From Conchocele bisecta (lineage: Eukaryota; Mollusca; Bivalvia; Lucinida; Thyasiridae), in contig CM055279.1 of assembly GCA_029237695.1 (NCBI GenBank), positions 60,833,530-60,897,529 on the forward strand: 64,000 nucleotides of DNA. The letters are read 5' to 3'. Below, in pieces: positions 1-12,151 of this stretch. The position numbers and the translations under genes were made by a program. How positions within the stretch are numbered: the first letter of the stretch is position 1; every line of letters starts with the position of its first letter. Under the pieces are notes generated by a model. The model saw only the letters and a program-made list of their open reading frames with translations, did not search any database and had not been told where the DNA came from.

Positions 1-294
1 CTACAATACAAATCCTCATAGCAGATCACAAAGTATCCAATATTACTGCAGCATAGAGTGTAGACATTATTTGTATTATGTTTATGTTTAAACAACAACT
101 ATGAGATAGAATTATTTTATATCAGCAGGTGAATTTAATTAATATAAATTTAAATTTCTGACTTAGATATGCACCTATATTGACAGTGCAACACAATTAA
201 GTATCACTAATGTATGGGCAAAAGTAAAATAGGCTATGAACTAGAAAATTTATGTTCATTGTCATAAATTATGGATGGTACTGGAGAAATGGGG

Positions 295-332
295 GTACTG
301 GAGAAATGGGGTTGGGCTTATGGGTTTTTCCA

Positions 333-374
<42 letters not shown>

Positions 375-570
375 CCCACCAATGTAGATCAAGGTCAAAC
401 TGTCGCATTCACACAGTCTGATCAGAATCTGTGCTGTTTGCCATTTCGTCAATGAAATGCCCGTTGTGCTTCTAACAAGTATTATAGATCGTTATCAGGC
501 TACCGGAGTGAGCTATTTGAGCAAGTGCTACGTACACTGGTCACAAATCACATAAGCCCCATTCCTACCA
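295..570. mobile_element. Dispersed hairpin MITE (GGGGCTTATGGG family), with poly-T insert
   Basis: The ends read as an imperfect inverted repeat: GGGCTTATGGG near 313 and CATAAGCCCCAT near 553-564. The interior (ATCAAGGTCAAACTG, then TCTGATCAGAATCTG) matches the cleaner copy at 24,417-24,633. A run of about 43 T (332-374) interrupts the left arm. No transposase is encoded, so this is a non-autonomous element. The short frame across the T run is spurious. Confidence 0.6.
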
Positions 571-1539
571 GTCACTGCCATATTTCACTGCCATATTTCT
601 GTATATTTGAGGGTGGTCAGTGTGATTTATGGCTTAAAACTACCCATTTCCAAAAGCCTGCACTCTTTTCTTTTATACCAGCATAGAAAAGTAATATTTT
701 AAGTTGTTTTGTGAGATTTAAGTCCACATGCTTGTCTGGTGACAATGCAATGATAGTGTACATCATAACCAGCCTACACAAACTGATCAGGGTCTACAAG
801 TCTATTCTCTAGAGTGTCCTGGAGTTGTGCTGGATGCAATTTAGTAGCATTTATTCTGCAGTTGGTGGTTTTGTCTTAAAACTGCAGGTTATCTTGTAAT
901 TTTTGGTCTGCTGCCATGGCAACAGGACCTGGGTCAGGTGATGTGTGATTTATGACTATTATTGGTTGTGTTAGGTCACTTTAGGAGAAAATGGGTTAGG
1001 CTTCATTAAATTTAAATTTATAGACTATGAGCTGAAATGCATTAGTCTGTGTCTTCTGAGCATATTCTTCATTTTACACTGAGGTTGTCACCCAGATGCA
1101 GTATAATGACCGAATGATTGACAGCTGTGAAAAATTTGATTAGTGAACCTATTTCATGGATGTGTAATAAATAATTTGTGGTAGTACGGTAAAAATATTT
1201 CTAGGAATTAACTTTTTAGAGAAATAATACACAAGGTATGTATTGTGTGTTTAAATTGACCTGGCTGGCATTTCACTTGCATATTTATCCCATTGCGTAG
1301 CGAAAATGTGATATAGAGATGCAAGACGTCTGTCCATCTGTCCGTCACGTTTCCCATGCTGCTATAACTTCTTTACCGATACATTTTGCTCTAAAATACA
1401 TAATTTTCATGCTAGAATAGTTTACATTTAGAACTACGAAAATACTAAATGGTCATAAGAATATTTTAAAATGATTATTTAACATTATAAATCTGCAGTT
1501 CAGTTTAATTTAGTGATGGGAATTTAGTTGTTTGACGCA
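571..1539. other. Gene-free AT-rich stretch
   Basis: No coding signal seen. Around 1,290-1,400 is a fragment with GTCTGTCCATCTGTCCGTCACG words, which look like a decayed dispersed repeat. Confidence 0.5.
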
Positions 1540-2031
1540 TTAAAGGTACATGCCCACTCAGTAGACACAAAATGTTCTTTATATCCGAGACATCATCCGA
1601 GACATTTTCTGGCAAAGTAAACATTCGTTCACCATTACCCCACGTATTGATTGGAATTAGTATACATTTTATATCAGACGAACATTTTCACACAGATATC
1701 AGGGGCGATAACCGTGTTTCCTTAAAATGTTAACGGACATTACTATTTATTCTCTGTATTTATTGTTTGATGTGCAATGATCATACTTTATAATCTGTCG
1801 AAAATATTATTTTTTCAGGCGACGCATTTAATTAGTATAAATAATTAAAAGATATCATGCCTCATTTGAATATAAAAATAGCCTGATACCACCGCACGTC
1901 ACTATCAGTAAAATAAACATTACTAAATGATTATATGTCTATAGCGGGCACTCGTAATTTTTAGAACTGGTGGAATAGTGACACAATCATACATTTATTT
2001 AATTCCTATAAGGAACATATTGTGCCTACAC
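1540..2031 (+). mobile_element. TTAA-flanked MITE, copy 1 (3' end truncated)
   Basis: Starts with TTAA then AGGTACATGCCCACTCAG and shares its whole interior (ATATCAGGGGCGATAACCG, TAGCGGGCACTCG) with 2,632-3,136 and 13,379-13,808. A TTAA target site and an AGGTACATGCCC terminal repeat fit a piggyBac-mobilised non-autonomous element. The right end stops at TGTGCCTAC without the last part of the terminal repeat. Confidence 0.7.
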
Positions 2032-2254
2032 TTTTATAATGGGTAATAACTGAATTCAACTCCCAGGTATTAACAAAAGGGCCAAAGATAAAAACGTACC
2101 TAAGGGCCAAACCAGGCAAATGGTAATTCCTATAAGGAGGAACCCCTACCGTTTAATTTACGCCACCGCGACCGATTGTGAAATAATATAACATACTAAG
2201 ACCAGTAATGCAAATGGCATTTTTTATGCATATATAGTGTTTGGACTGTGTGTC

Positions 2255-2620
2255 CGGTACATTAAGAAGTTCGTCAGATTTTCTCAATTATGTGATAACT
2301 TTTATATACCAACACAGCATACCTGTGGACAAATGCCACACATCCATGATGTCATTAATATGACCTTGACCTTTTGACCTACACAACTTTGAACTTTTTC
2401 ACACATTAGGAAGTTCGCCGGAGTTTCTCAATTCTGTCATAACTTCTATATCCCTTGACAGATTAATTCATTATTTCAATACATCATACTTGTGGACAAG
2501 ATGCCACACATCCATGTTGCCCTTAATATGACCTTGACCTTTTGACCTTCACAACTTTGAACTTTTAATTCGCATAGTTTCTCAATTCTGTCACAACTTC
2601 TATATCCCTTTGTCAATTAC
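2255..2620. repeat. Two tandem copies of a ~170-bp repeat rich in TGACCT words
   Basis: The blocks at about 2,265-2,400 and 2,405-2,575 share 'AAGTTCG..AGATTTTCTCAATTMTG', 'GGACAAATGCCACACATCCATG' and TGACCTTGACCTTTTGACC. A third partial copy lies past the MITE at 3,137-3,290. The MITE at 2,632-3,136 therefore appears to have inserted into the array. Confidence 0.6.
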
Positions 2621-2631
2621 ATGTACTTTAC

Positions 2632-3136
2632 AGGTGCATGCTCAGTAGGCACAAAATGTTCTTTATATCAGAGACATCATCTGAGACATTTTCTGGCAAA
2701 ATAAACATTTGTTCACCATTACCCATGTATTGATTGGAAATATTATACATTTTATATCAGACGTAAATTTCCACACTGATATCAGGGGCGATAACCGTGT
2801 TTCCTTAAAATGTTTACTGACATTATTATTTGTTCTCTGTATATATTTTTTGATGTGCAATGATCATACTTTATAATCTGTCGAAAATATTATTTGTTCA
2901 GGTGACACATTTAATTAGTATAAATATTTAAAAAATATCATGACTCATTTGCAAATAAAACTAGCCTGATACCACCGCGAGTCACTATCAGTAAAATAAA
3001 TATTACTAAATGATTATATCTGAATAGCGGGCATTTGTATTTTTTAGAACTGGTGGAACAGTGACACAAGTATACACTTATTTAATAATTCCTATAAAGA
3101 ACATGTTGTGCCTACTGAGTGGGCATGTACCTTTAA
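2632..3136 (+). mobile_element. TTAA-flanked MITE, copy 2 (full length)
   Basis: About 505 bp. The left end AGGTGCATGCTCAGTAGGC is the inverted repeat of the right end GTGGGCATGTACCT, followed by TTAA at 3,133-3,136. Each subterminal region carries the word AAAATGTTCTTTATA or its complement. Same family as copies at 1,540, 12,081, 13,379 and the reverse fragments at 12,790 and 53,125. Confidence 0.75.
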
Positions 3137-3470
3137 TATTTCAATACGTCATACTTGGTGACAAATACCACACATCCATGCTGCCCTTAATATGACATTG
3201 ACCTTTTGACCTTCACAAAATTAAACTTTTTCACAGTTCGCCGGAGTTGCTCAATTATGTCATAACTTCTGTATCCCTCGCATATATTGCACAAAAAGAT
3301 ACCAACTGGCCGGAGGTGCCCATTTTGTTACGGTGTAACAGTGTAACAAGTGTAACGAAGGTACCTTCCCCCATGTTACAGTAACAACTTTAATAAAAAG
3401 ACACAGTGTGAAGTTATTTTCTCATGTTACGGTGTAACAAGTGTAACAAAGTCAGATGCAGGATGATAAT
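3137..3470. repeat. Third TGACCT repeat fragment and GTGTAACA low-complexity patch
   Basis: 3,137-3,290 continues the repeat interrupted by the MITE. From 3,325 to 3,450 the sequence is built from GTGTAACA/GTTACGG words, an imperfect short tandem repeat. No coding signal. Confidence 0.5.
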
Positions 3471-3765
3471 CGGGTGTTTGTAGTGTAACCAGGCATCAAA
3501 CAGTGTATATCCTCATCATGATCACGGTGATTCTTTTTTTCTGTCCTAAAAACTAGTCAACAGTTTATACATTCATCAGACGACGTGTGTATGAGCCTGT
3601 GTATGAGTCTTGCATTATGATAGTGACAAAGTCTATATGATAGACTATAGTGTGTTTACATGTGTTTACAAGTTCATCATACAGATTAAATGTCAATTCT
3701 CATGTCAAATCATTCTGTGGCAGACCATTCCGTTCTAATTAAGAAGTGTGTATTTTCTTGACTGT

Positions 3766-4170
3766 GATTTATAGCCCCACAGAATCCCTGTGGTATGTAT
3801 GAGAAAACTGGTATTGTTACATTTGTGAGCGTGATGCATGACAGGTGTTTCATTGATGGAATGACGAACAGTTCAGAACCTGATCAGACTGCGAGGACGC
3901 ACAGGCTGATCTAGATCTACACTGGCTGCAAAACCATTAAGCTCCATTTATGCAGTATATATATATTTATGATATATATTGCGTGTTAGAAGCATTGTGG
4001 GTGTTTCATTGATGGAATGGCGAACAGTATTGATCAGACTACAGATGCACAGGCTAATTTGGATCTACATTGGCCGCAAAACTGATAATGCCGATGTCTC
4101 CAGCTACAGCCACATTTACCAAAAACTTTGGTAGTTTATGAGACAAGAAATTTAGAGCTGAATGTCCATT
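3766..4170 (+). repeat. Two copies of the GATCTACACTGG dispersed repeat
   Basis: 3,766-3,975 and about 3,985-4,165 share 'GTGTTTCATTGATGGAATGRCGAACAGT', 'GATCAGACT', 'CACAGGCT' and 'GGATCTACATTGGCCGCAAAA'. The same repeat recurs at 7,676 and, reversed, at 8,640-9,170 and 9,800-10,190. Non-coding. Confidence 0.6.
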
Positions 4171-4974
4171 TCTGTAAGTTGTCTATTTTCCCATTGTTCT
4201 AACTGAGAAGTGTATACAAGTATTTGTTTCTGACTATGTGTGATTTATGGTCCCCACAGACTCCCTGTGCTGTGTATGTTTTCCTGTGATTTATGACTGG
4301 AACACAATAATAAAACAGGGAGTGTTAAATTTGTCAGAGCTGTAAACTTAGATTAGATTAGAGGTGTGATCAGTTTGCACACACACTGGTCTACACAGGC
4401 AATTCATCATTTTTTGGTAGTTCAAGATGCATCTTAACAAAACATTGTATGTTTATCATGCTACCATGGGTGTATACCGATCAAAAGACCAACAATGGTG
4501 TTGTTAAATATACAACAAAGTCTGTTTTCTCTTAATGCAATTATTGTCAACTGACTGGTATATTCTTGTGTTCTATGAAGTTATAATCAGATTTTGGATA
4601 CATGTAACATAATAATATTTCAGTAAATTTAAGAATACATGTATGTAGGGATATACAATATGAAGAAAACTGTTATAATGCATCATAAATTTCAATACTT
4701 GTCCCTTGAAAAGGAATTCTAAAAATAAAATTTCCAAATTATGTTAAATTTGTTGTGTGCAATAAAACAAATTAAATTGCGAACATGTTTAATAGGGCTA
4801 AATTAAGGAGTGGGACTTTAGGATGTGTAGTAAATAATTTGTGGGATAATGAAATGTGTTTTTAGGAATTAATATTTCGGAGAAAGCAAGATAATAATAT
4901 ATGGTATGTACATATTGTGTGTTTATAGTAACCTGGCTCTTTGACGTCAACTAGCTTAGATAATCTCGGCTATA
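4171..4974. other. Gene-free stretch
   Basis: AT-rich; no coding, RNA or repeat structure that I can support. Confidence 0.4.
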
Positions 4975-5325
4975 TGGATGACTTTTACTATTTCATCTGT
5001 CTTTTATATTATCTGTATCTTTACAGCTGAGACCCGGCCATTATAAAATATGGTCATAATAGCAGCCATTCTGTCCTGGCATTTAGTGACGAGCGAGCGG
5101 TTTAATCCTTTACAGTTCTGTTAAAAAACTTGCACATACCAATAATAAACATATAAATAAATATACCGGTACCTACTTTGACCTGGATTATCTTTTTATT
5201 TCCTTTCATTCGCAAAACGCGAGAACAGAACGGGCTGTTATTCTGACCATATTTTATAATGGCCGGGTCTCGGCTATAAGGATACAGATAATATAAAAGA
5301 CAGATGAAATAGTAAAAGTCATCCA
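4975..5325. repeat. Long hairpin (MITE or foldback), arms ~92 bp
   Basis: The left arm 4,975-5,066 (TGGATGACTTTTACTATTTC ... ATGGTCATAATAGCAG) is complementary to the right arm about 5,234-5,325 (CTGTTATTCTGACCAT ... GTAAAAGTCATCCA). The loop is about 165 bp. The terminal frame on the minus strand is a shadow of the arm. Confidence 0.7.
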
Positions 5326-5524
5326 CTTAGCTGAGTATTCTAAGCTAACCTTAAACTTGCATACGTATTTTGAAAGTTTCGTATTTGGATGTTGTGTTTT
5401 ATTCAGTCAACACGGGTATTGCTTTTGTGCAACAGTGAACAATAATTGTCACATGTATACATTACCACATTGTTCTTGATAAGTGTTGTAACTGATTTTC
5501 AAATTTTATTTCTGTATGCATACA

Positions 5525-6770
5525 AGTTGGAAGTTCTACATACTGGTCTACATATTGCCGATTGTCCGACCATCCTGGGTAGATATCCATTATGATCAGG
5601 AACTACAATGGTCAACATATTGTTGTTAGTCCAATCATCCTGGGTAGATATCCATTACGATCAGGAACTACACTGGTCTACCTATTGCCGATTGTCCGAC
5701 CATCCTGGGTAGATGTCCATTATGATCAGGAACTACACTGGTCTACATATTGCCGATAGTCCGACCATCCTGGGTAGATATCCATTTTGATCAGGAACTA
5801 CAATGGTCAACATATTGTCGTTAGTCCAATCATCCTGGGTAGATATCCATTATGATCAGGAACTACACTGGTCTACATATTGCCGATAGTCCGACCATCC
5901 TGGGTAGATATCCAGTATGATCAGGAACTACACTGGTCTACATATTGCCGATTGTCCGACCATCCTGGGTAGATATCCATTATGATCAGGAACTACAATG
6001 GTCAACATATTGTCGTTAGTCCAATCATCCTGGGTAGATATCCATTATGATTAGGAACTACACTGGTCTACATATTGCCGATAGTCCGACCATCCTGGGT
6101 AGATGTCCATTATGGGTAGATATCCATTATGATCAGGAACTACAATGGTCTACATATTGCCGATAATCCGACCATCCTGGGTAGATGTCCATTAATGATT
6201 ATGATCGGGAACTACAATGGTCTACATATTGCCATTAGTCCGAGCATCCTGGGTAGATATCCATTATGATCAGGAACTACAATGATCTACATATTGCCAT
6301 TACTCCAATCATCCTGGGTAGATATCCATTATGATCAGGAACTACAATGATCTACATATTGTCGTTAGTCCAATCATCCTGGGTAGATATCCATTATGAT
6401 CAGAAACTACAATGGTCAAAATATTGTCGTTAGTCCGACCATCCTGAGTAGATGTCCATTATGATCCGGGACTACAATGGTCTACATATTGCCGATAGTC
6501 AGACCATCCTGGGTAGATGTCCATTATGAACAAGGACTACAATGGTCTACATATTTCGATAGTCCGACCATCCTACGTAGACATCCATTAGTGTCAGGGA
6601 CTACTCTGGTCTACATATTGCCGGTCGTCTCACCATCCCGGGTAGATATCCATTATCATCAGGGACTAACTGGTCTACATATGGTCTGATCATCCTGGGT
6701 AAATATCAGGGACTACACTGGTTTACATATCGGTATTGCCGGTAATCTGACCAACCAGGGTAGATAAGTG
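5525..6770. repeat. Minisatellite 1, ~65-bp unit, about 19 units
   Basis: The unit contains CTGGTCTACATATTGCCGAT, CCGACCATCCTGGGTAGATA and TCCATTATGATCAGGAACTA; successive starts are 65 bp apart (for example 5,603 and 5,668). Later units (6,450-6,770) are more diverged and shortened. A 70-residue frame across it is only the translated repeat. Confidence 0.9.
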
Positions 6771-6994
6771 GTTTCCACCCTAAACTTCACACCAAACTCA
6801 TTAGATTATAACGTTCTAAAACAACACCACAATAATTTAAAAATCTATTTTGAATGGATTGGTAGTAATAACGTGATTATGTTATGAACATTTATATTGT
6901 TAAGTGATCATATGATGGTATAGCCACTTCACATTTTCACATACACTTAATGATAAATTTATTAATTTTTATTATACTGAATTTATTACATTAT

Positions 6995-7450
6995 CACAGC
7001 CAATTTATGCTGGTCTATACTAGACGGGCACATACTGTACATGTATACGTTGTACAAGACTATGCTGGTCTATACTAGACGGGCACATGCTGTACATGTA
7101 TACGTTGTACAGAGCTATGCTGGTCTGTACAAGATGTGCACATGCTGTACATGTACATCTATACGTTGTACAGAGCTATGCTGGTCTATACAAGACGGGC
7201 ACATGCTGTACATGTATATGTTGAACAAAACTATGCTGGTCTATACTAGACGGGCACATACTGTACATGTATACGTTGTACAAGACTATGCTGGTCTATA
7301 CTAGACGGGCACATGCTGTACATGTATACGTTGTACAGAGCTAGGCTGGTCTGTACAAGATGGGCACATGCTGTACATGTACATCTATACGTTGTACAGA
7401 GCTATGCTGGTCTATACAAGACGGGCACATGCTGTTCATCTATACATACA
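6995..7450. repeat. Minisatellite 2, 55/61-bp unit, about 8 units
   Basis: The unit contains TATGCTGGTCTATACTAGAC, GGGCACATGCTGTACATGTA and TACGTTGTACAGAGC. Some units have an extra ACATCTA hexamer-like insert. Frames across it repeat MLYMY and CWSI-like peptides and are not genes. Confidence 0.9.
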
Positions 7451-8137
7451 TACTGGCTTCGGCGCGCGTGATATACAGGCCATGGCCATCTTGTTGATAC
7501 AAGGTATCAAACAGTGTATATCCTCATCATCGTACATGATCATGATAGCCTTGCCTAGAAAATAACAAGGTCTATATGGTAGACTACCAAGTGTTTACAA
7601 GTTCATCTTACCGATTAAAGGTTCATTTTCTGTGTCAAATCTGTGGCAGATCTAATTATGAAGTGTGTATTTTCCTGGCTGTGATTTATGGCCCCACAGA
7701 CTCTCTGTGGTATGTATGAGAAAACACGTATTGTTACATTTGGGAGCGTGAAGCATGACGGTCATTTTATTGATAGGATTGCGAATAGTGCGAATTCTGA
7801 TCAGACCATGTGGATGCACAAGCTGATCTGGATTTACACTGACCGCAAAACCCTTAAGCTCCATTTCTGCAGTCACAGCCACATTTACTGAAAACTGTTG
7901 GTAGTTTATGAGACAAGATACTTTGGTGGGCCTCGCCTATTCACATACTTCTCCACAAGCAGACATACATTAGGACTATGTTAGTTGGGTATACATGTAG
8001 GGATATTACGTCCTCTGTTACCAACAGACTGGTTCTAGCATGTGCATTTTGTATGCTCCTGAGCACAATATCAACAATGTATATGAAAATACATTAAAAG
8101 TTTTGTGGACAGTGTCTGTGAAGGTGGTGATGGGGGG
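7451..8137. repeat. Dispersed-repeat copy (7,676-7,900) in otherwise gene-free DNA
   Basis: 7,676-7,900 is another copy of the GGCCCCACAGACTC / GCATGACGGTCATTTTATTG / GATCAGACC family. 7,495-7,640 repeats words also found at 3,500-3,700 (ACAGTGTATATCCTCATCAT, TATATGGTAGACTA), so the two are paralogous flanks. No gene. Confidence 0.5.
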
Positions 8138-8185
8138 GGGGGGGAGAGAGAATTTCCAGGCGGGGGGGGGGGGGGGGGCAATATG
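8138..8185. repeat. G-rich homopolymer tracts
   Basis: Two runs of more than ten G separated by GAGAGAGAATTTCCAGGC. Likely prone to assembly error and G-quadruplex formation. Related GGGAGAATTTCCAGG words recur at 8,426-8,465. Confidence 0.6.
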
Positions 8186-8639
8186 CGTCACATGCTAACT
8201 GTTCTACACAAACATTTTCATTTTATCAGAAATCTTCCCCCAATCTTGTGATATTCTTGTCTATCAAGGGACTTACACTATGCATATGGTAGATTGGGGT
8301 GGGGTGTGAGGGAGGTGATTTTTTATGTTCCCCTTTCTTATACTACCAAATGACATACATTGTGCCTGCACATGTTTGGTGGGAAATAATTCTGCTTTGT
8401 AGCATTCAAACACAAACTTTTGGGTGGGGGGGAGAATTTCCAGGGTGGTGGGAGAATTTCCTAGGGTCGAGCCTGGATATCCTACCGGGATACCGGTATT
8501 GTTTTTGTGACACCGGTATTGTTTTTACATGTGTGAGCGTTGTAGACCCAATATAATAATAAGACTACATCTGGAATCAGAAGATGAGTGAAGACAGGTC
8601 TACACTCAGTCTGGCTATTGGATAGTATAGATGATCTAT

Positions 8640-9170
8640 TTACCATTTACCAAAACCGTTGGTAGTTTATGAGACAATATACTTTGAGTTGAATGTCCAT
8701 TTCTATAAGTTGTCTATTTTTCCCATCAGGTTCAACCTACTTATATTTTCCTGTGATTTATGACCGGACCCCAATTGCCTTGCATCATAAGAAAATAGAG
8801 CAAGTGAGCAGAGGCTCATGGATGCCCTCAGCCGCCACCTGGACCGACAAATAAAACCTTTAACGCAAACCTTACGAACGGACAGACGCGGGATGACGAA
8901 ATACCTTGTCTTATAACATAACAATGTTTTTGGTAAATGCGGATGTGATGGGAGACATTGAGATTATCGGTTTTGCGGCCAGTGTAGATCCAGATCAGCA
9001 TGTGCATCAGCACTCTTCGCCATTCCATCACTGAAACACCCGTCATGCTTCACGCTCACAAATGTAAAAATACCCATTTTCTCATACATACCCAGAGAGT
9101 CAGTGGAGGCCATAAATCAGTCAGACAAATACACGCTTCTTAATTAGAAAGTAGGTAAGAGATATCTGTC
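8640..9170 (-). repeat. Dispersed repeat copy, reverse orientation
   Basis: Contains the reverse complement of the family described at 3,766 (TTGCGGCCAGTGTAGATCCA, CACCCGTCATGCTTCACGCT, CATACCCAGAGAGTC). Short frames here are shadows of the repeat. Confidence 0.55.
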
Positions 9171-9570
9171 ACAGACTTGACTGTGTTATAGACATGATAT
9201 AATGTGCTATTTGATCAGGATATACACTGGTGACAAATAAAATAAACCTGTTTTCTCCAGACGCAGCAACAAATGGTAAATAGATCAGGTGCTACACAAA
9301 TATACTAACCAATTGCCAGACTGAGTGTAGATCTATCTTCACTCATCAGTTCTACTGATTCCAGATGTAGTCTTATATTGGGTCTACAAAGCTCACTAGG
9401 GTTGGTCGGGAGCATGCGACGGGTAATTCAACGATCGGCGTTCATCCTTACCGGAATTCCGACTGGATACCTGGTTTGGCCTTCATACATGTACGTCTTT
9501 GGCATTTTGTATGTGACAGTTGAATCTGGTTATACCCCTTATATGAGTATTATGATTATTCGTAATTCTA

Positions 9571-9792
9571 TTTTAGGGGAAGGGGCCAAGTGACTTTGGT
9601 GTGGTATGGAACTGTCACCAGGTCAAGTTATTCGAATTTCAGGGCTGTATATATTTTTCTCGATGTAAATATTCCGTTCTGATTTTGGGATTTCCCCCAA
9701 AGCAGCAGGTTAAAATGGGATTGAACCCATTTGCCCGGCCTTACATGATCTTAGTGTTGACAGGCCGTTAAACACTAATAAACAAACAAACT
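9571..9792 (+). mobile_element. SINE-like element, copy 1
   Basis: Starts near TTTTAGGGGAAGGGGCCAAG and ends with GTTGACAGGCCGTTAAACACTA then AATAAACAAACAAACT. The second copy at 54,268-54,528 shares GGGGCCAAGTGA, TCTGATTTTGGGATTT and TAGGCCGTTAAAC followed by AACAAACAAACA. A fixed 3' domain with a short-repeat tail is typical of SINEs mobilised by a partner LINE; the partner is not identified. Confidence 0.6.
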
Positions 9793-9799
9793 AAGCTCA

Positions 9800-10190
9800 C
9801 TAATTTAACAATACCTGTTTTCTCATACACACCACTGCACAGGGAATCAGTGGGAGCCATAAATCAGTCAGAAAAAAACAATGGGAAAAATAGACAACTT
9901 ACAGAAATGAACATTCATTCAGCTGAAAGTTTCTTGTCTCATAAACTACCAATGTTTTTGATAAAAGTGGCTGTGTATGCAGAACTGGAGTTTATGGGTT
10001 TTGCGGCCATAGTAGATCCAGATCAGGCTGTGCATCTGCACAGTCTGATCAGGATCTGCACTGTTAGTCATTCCATCAATAAAACACCAGTCATGCTTCA
10101 TGCTCACAAATGAAACAATACCTGTTTTCTCATACATACCGCAGGGAGTCTGTGGGGCCATAAATCACAGTCAGGAAAATACACACTTCT
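9800..10190 (-). repeat. Dispersed repeat copy, reverse orientation
   Basis: Includes TTTGCGGCCATAGTAGATCC, CACAGTCTGATCAGGATCTG and ACCAGTCATGCTTCATGCTC, the reverse complement of the 3,766 family. Both frames covering it are artefacts of the repeat. Confidence 0.55.
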
Positions 10191-10249
10191 TACTTAGAAC
10201 AGAGATATCTGGCCACAGATTTGACGCAGGAAATGGACACATTTAATTG

Positions 10250-10600
10250 GTATGCAGAACTTGTAAACACTTGTTAGTCTACTTGTAGATGATGTAGACT
10301 AGTTTGTGCCCTTGTACCCTATGTAACCCATTGTACCTTATTGTAGATGCTGTAGACTATTTTGTATACCTGTAGACTATTTTGCATATATTGCGATCAT
10401 TTGAACCGTCTCACTGTTACAGCAGTTCTTATTTCTCCACATATTGTGACCACCATATATTCTCCACATATTGTGATGACCATTTGAACCGTCTCGCTGT
10501 TACAGTTCTTATTTCTCCACATATTGTGACGATCATTTGCACCGCCTCACTGTTACAGTTCTTATTTCTCCATGTGTTGCTAAATTACATACAATCAAGT
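10250..10600. repeat. Short tandem arrays preceding minisatellite 3
   Basis: 10,270-10,390 has the words GATGTAGACTA and TTGTACCC seen again at 10,965-11,950. 10,384-10,580 holds three ~60-bp units with CATTTGAACCGTCTCACTGT, TACAGTTCTTATTTCTCCAC and ATATTGTGAC. Confidence 0.7.
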
Positions 10601-10783
10601 CGTGCAGTCGAAACAAAGCTCTTGCAGTCTTTGTGGCTGTAAAGAGATTGTGGCGAAAAATAAGCGCCTGAATAACAGACAACAACAACATTGAAGTAAA
10701 CAACTACTGTGTTGTTTATTTTTATTAATTTACTATTGGCTATACTTTGATACCAGTTACGTCAGCTACACACTGGATGATGT

Positions 10784-10953
10784 CAGGGGCGGATACAGAA
10801 ATAATTGCAGGGGTGGGGGGGGTGGTCTGTAATTACAATTCGGTATAGCCGACCTCCGCGAGCACGAAATCCAACTATTCGAGTATTGTAGATTTTTTTT
10901 TTTTTTTGCCGGGAGCAGGGGGAGGGTCCGGACCCCCTCTGTATCCGCGCCTG
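10784..10953. mobile_element. Small MITE with CAGGGGCGGATACAG ends
   Basis: The left end CAGGGGCGGATACAG pairs with the right end CTGTATCCGCGCCTG. 170 bp, no coding capacity, contains G and T/A runs. The terminal sequence resembles GGCGCGGAT-type MITEs, often attributed to hAT-like elements; that assignment is from memory. Confidence 0.65.
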
Positions 10954-10964
10954 GATGTATACCA

Positions 10965-11950
10965 TTGTGTGCCCTTGTAGTACTATGTTAGTACTATGTA
11001 GATGCTGTATACCAGTGTGTGCCCCTGTAATCCCTTGTAGAACCTTGTAGTACTATGTAGATGCTGTATACCAGTGTGTGCCCTTGTAGAACCTTGTGGT
11101 ACTATGTAGTACTATGTAGATGCTGTATACCAGTGTATGCCCCATGTAGACCCTTGTAGACGTGTAGTACTATGTAGATGCTGTATACAGTGTGTGCCCC
11201 GTAGCCCTTTGTAGTACTTATGTAGATGATGTACACCAGTGTGTGCCCTTGTATCCCTTGTAGAACATTGTAGTATATGTAGATGCTGTATATCAGTGTG
11301 TGCCCCTGTATACCCTTGTAGAACCTTGTAGTACTATGTAGATGCTGTATACCAGTGTGTGCCCCAGTAGACCCTTGTAGAACCTTGTAGTACTATGTAG
11401 TACTATGTAGATGCTGTATACCAGTCTGTGCCCCCGTAGACCCTTGTAGAACCTTGTAGTACTATGTAGATGCTGTATACCAGTCTGTGCCCCCGTAGAA
11501 CCTTGTAGTACTATGTAGTACTATTGTAGAATGCTGTATTACCATTGTGTGCCCCCGTGTGACCCTTGTAGTACTATGTAGTACTATGTAGATCGCTGTA
11601 TACAGTGTGTCCCCTGTTACCCTTGTAGTACTATGTAGTACTATGTAGTACTATGTAGATGCTGTATACCAGTGTGTGCCCCCGTAGACCCTTGTATAAC
11701 TTTGTAGTACTATGTAGTACTATGTAGATGCTGTATACCAGTGTGTGCCCCTGTATACCCTTGTAGTACTATGTAGTACTATGTAGATGCTGTATACCAG
11801 TGTGTGCCCCTGTAGACCCTTGTATAACCTTGTAGTACTATGTAGTACTATGTAGATGCTGTATGTATACCAGTGTGTGCCCCTGTATACCCCTGTATAA
11901 CTTTGTAGTACTATGTAGTACTATGTAGATGCTGTATACCAGTGTGTACC
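10965..11950. repeat. Minisatellite 3, 59-80-bp unit
   Basis: The unit contains CTATGTAGATGCTGTATACC, AGTGTGTGCCCCTGTAGACC and CTTGTAGAACCTTGTAGTA. Length varies because CTATGTAGTA is present one to three times per unit. About 14 units. Confidence 0.9.
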
Positions 11951-12080
11951 CCGTAGAAGATTGTACTGTCCCAGTACTTGTCACTGTAGACAGTTGTAGT
12001 AATACTTTGAATGCATGTAGACTAGTACACAAACACGCCCATCAGGGAAAGTGGTATGATTTCTTGCCATATCTAACTAT

Positions 12081-12151
12081 GACACAATTATACACTTATT
12101 TAATTCGTATAAAGAATATTGTTTGCCTACTGAATGGGCATGTACCTTTAA
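12081..12151 (+). mobile_element. TTAA MITE, 3'-end fragment
   Basis: GACACAATTATACACTTATT through TACTGAATGGGCATGTACCT and TTAA matches the last ~75 bp of the element at 2,632-3,136. Confidence 0.65.

Noticed and set aside
252..455. 67-residue frame with a poly-Phe run
   Set aside because: It is the translation of a poly-T tract inside a MITE.
5525..7450. Possible CRISPR array
   Set aside because: Units are contiguous tandem repeats without unique spacers, and the DNA is eukaryotic.
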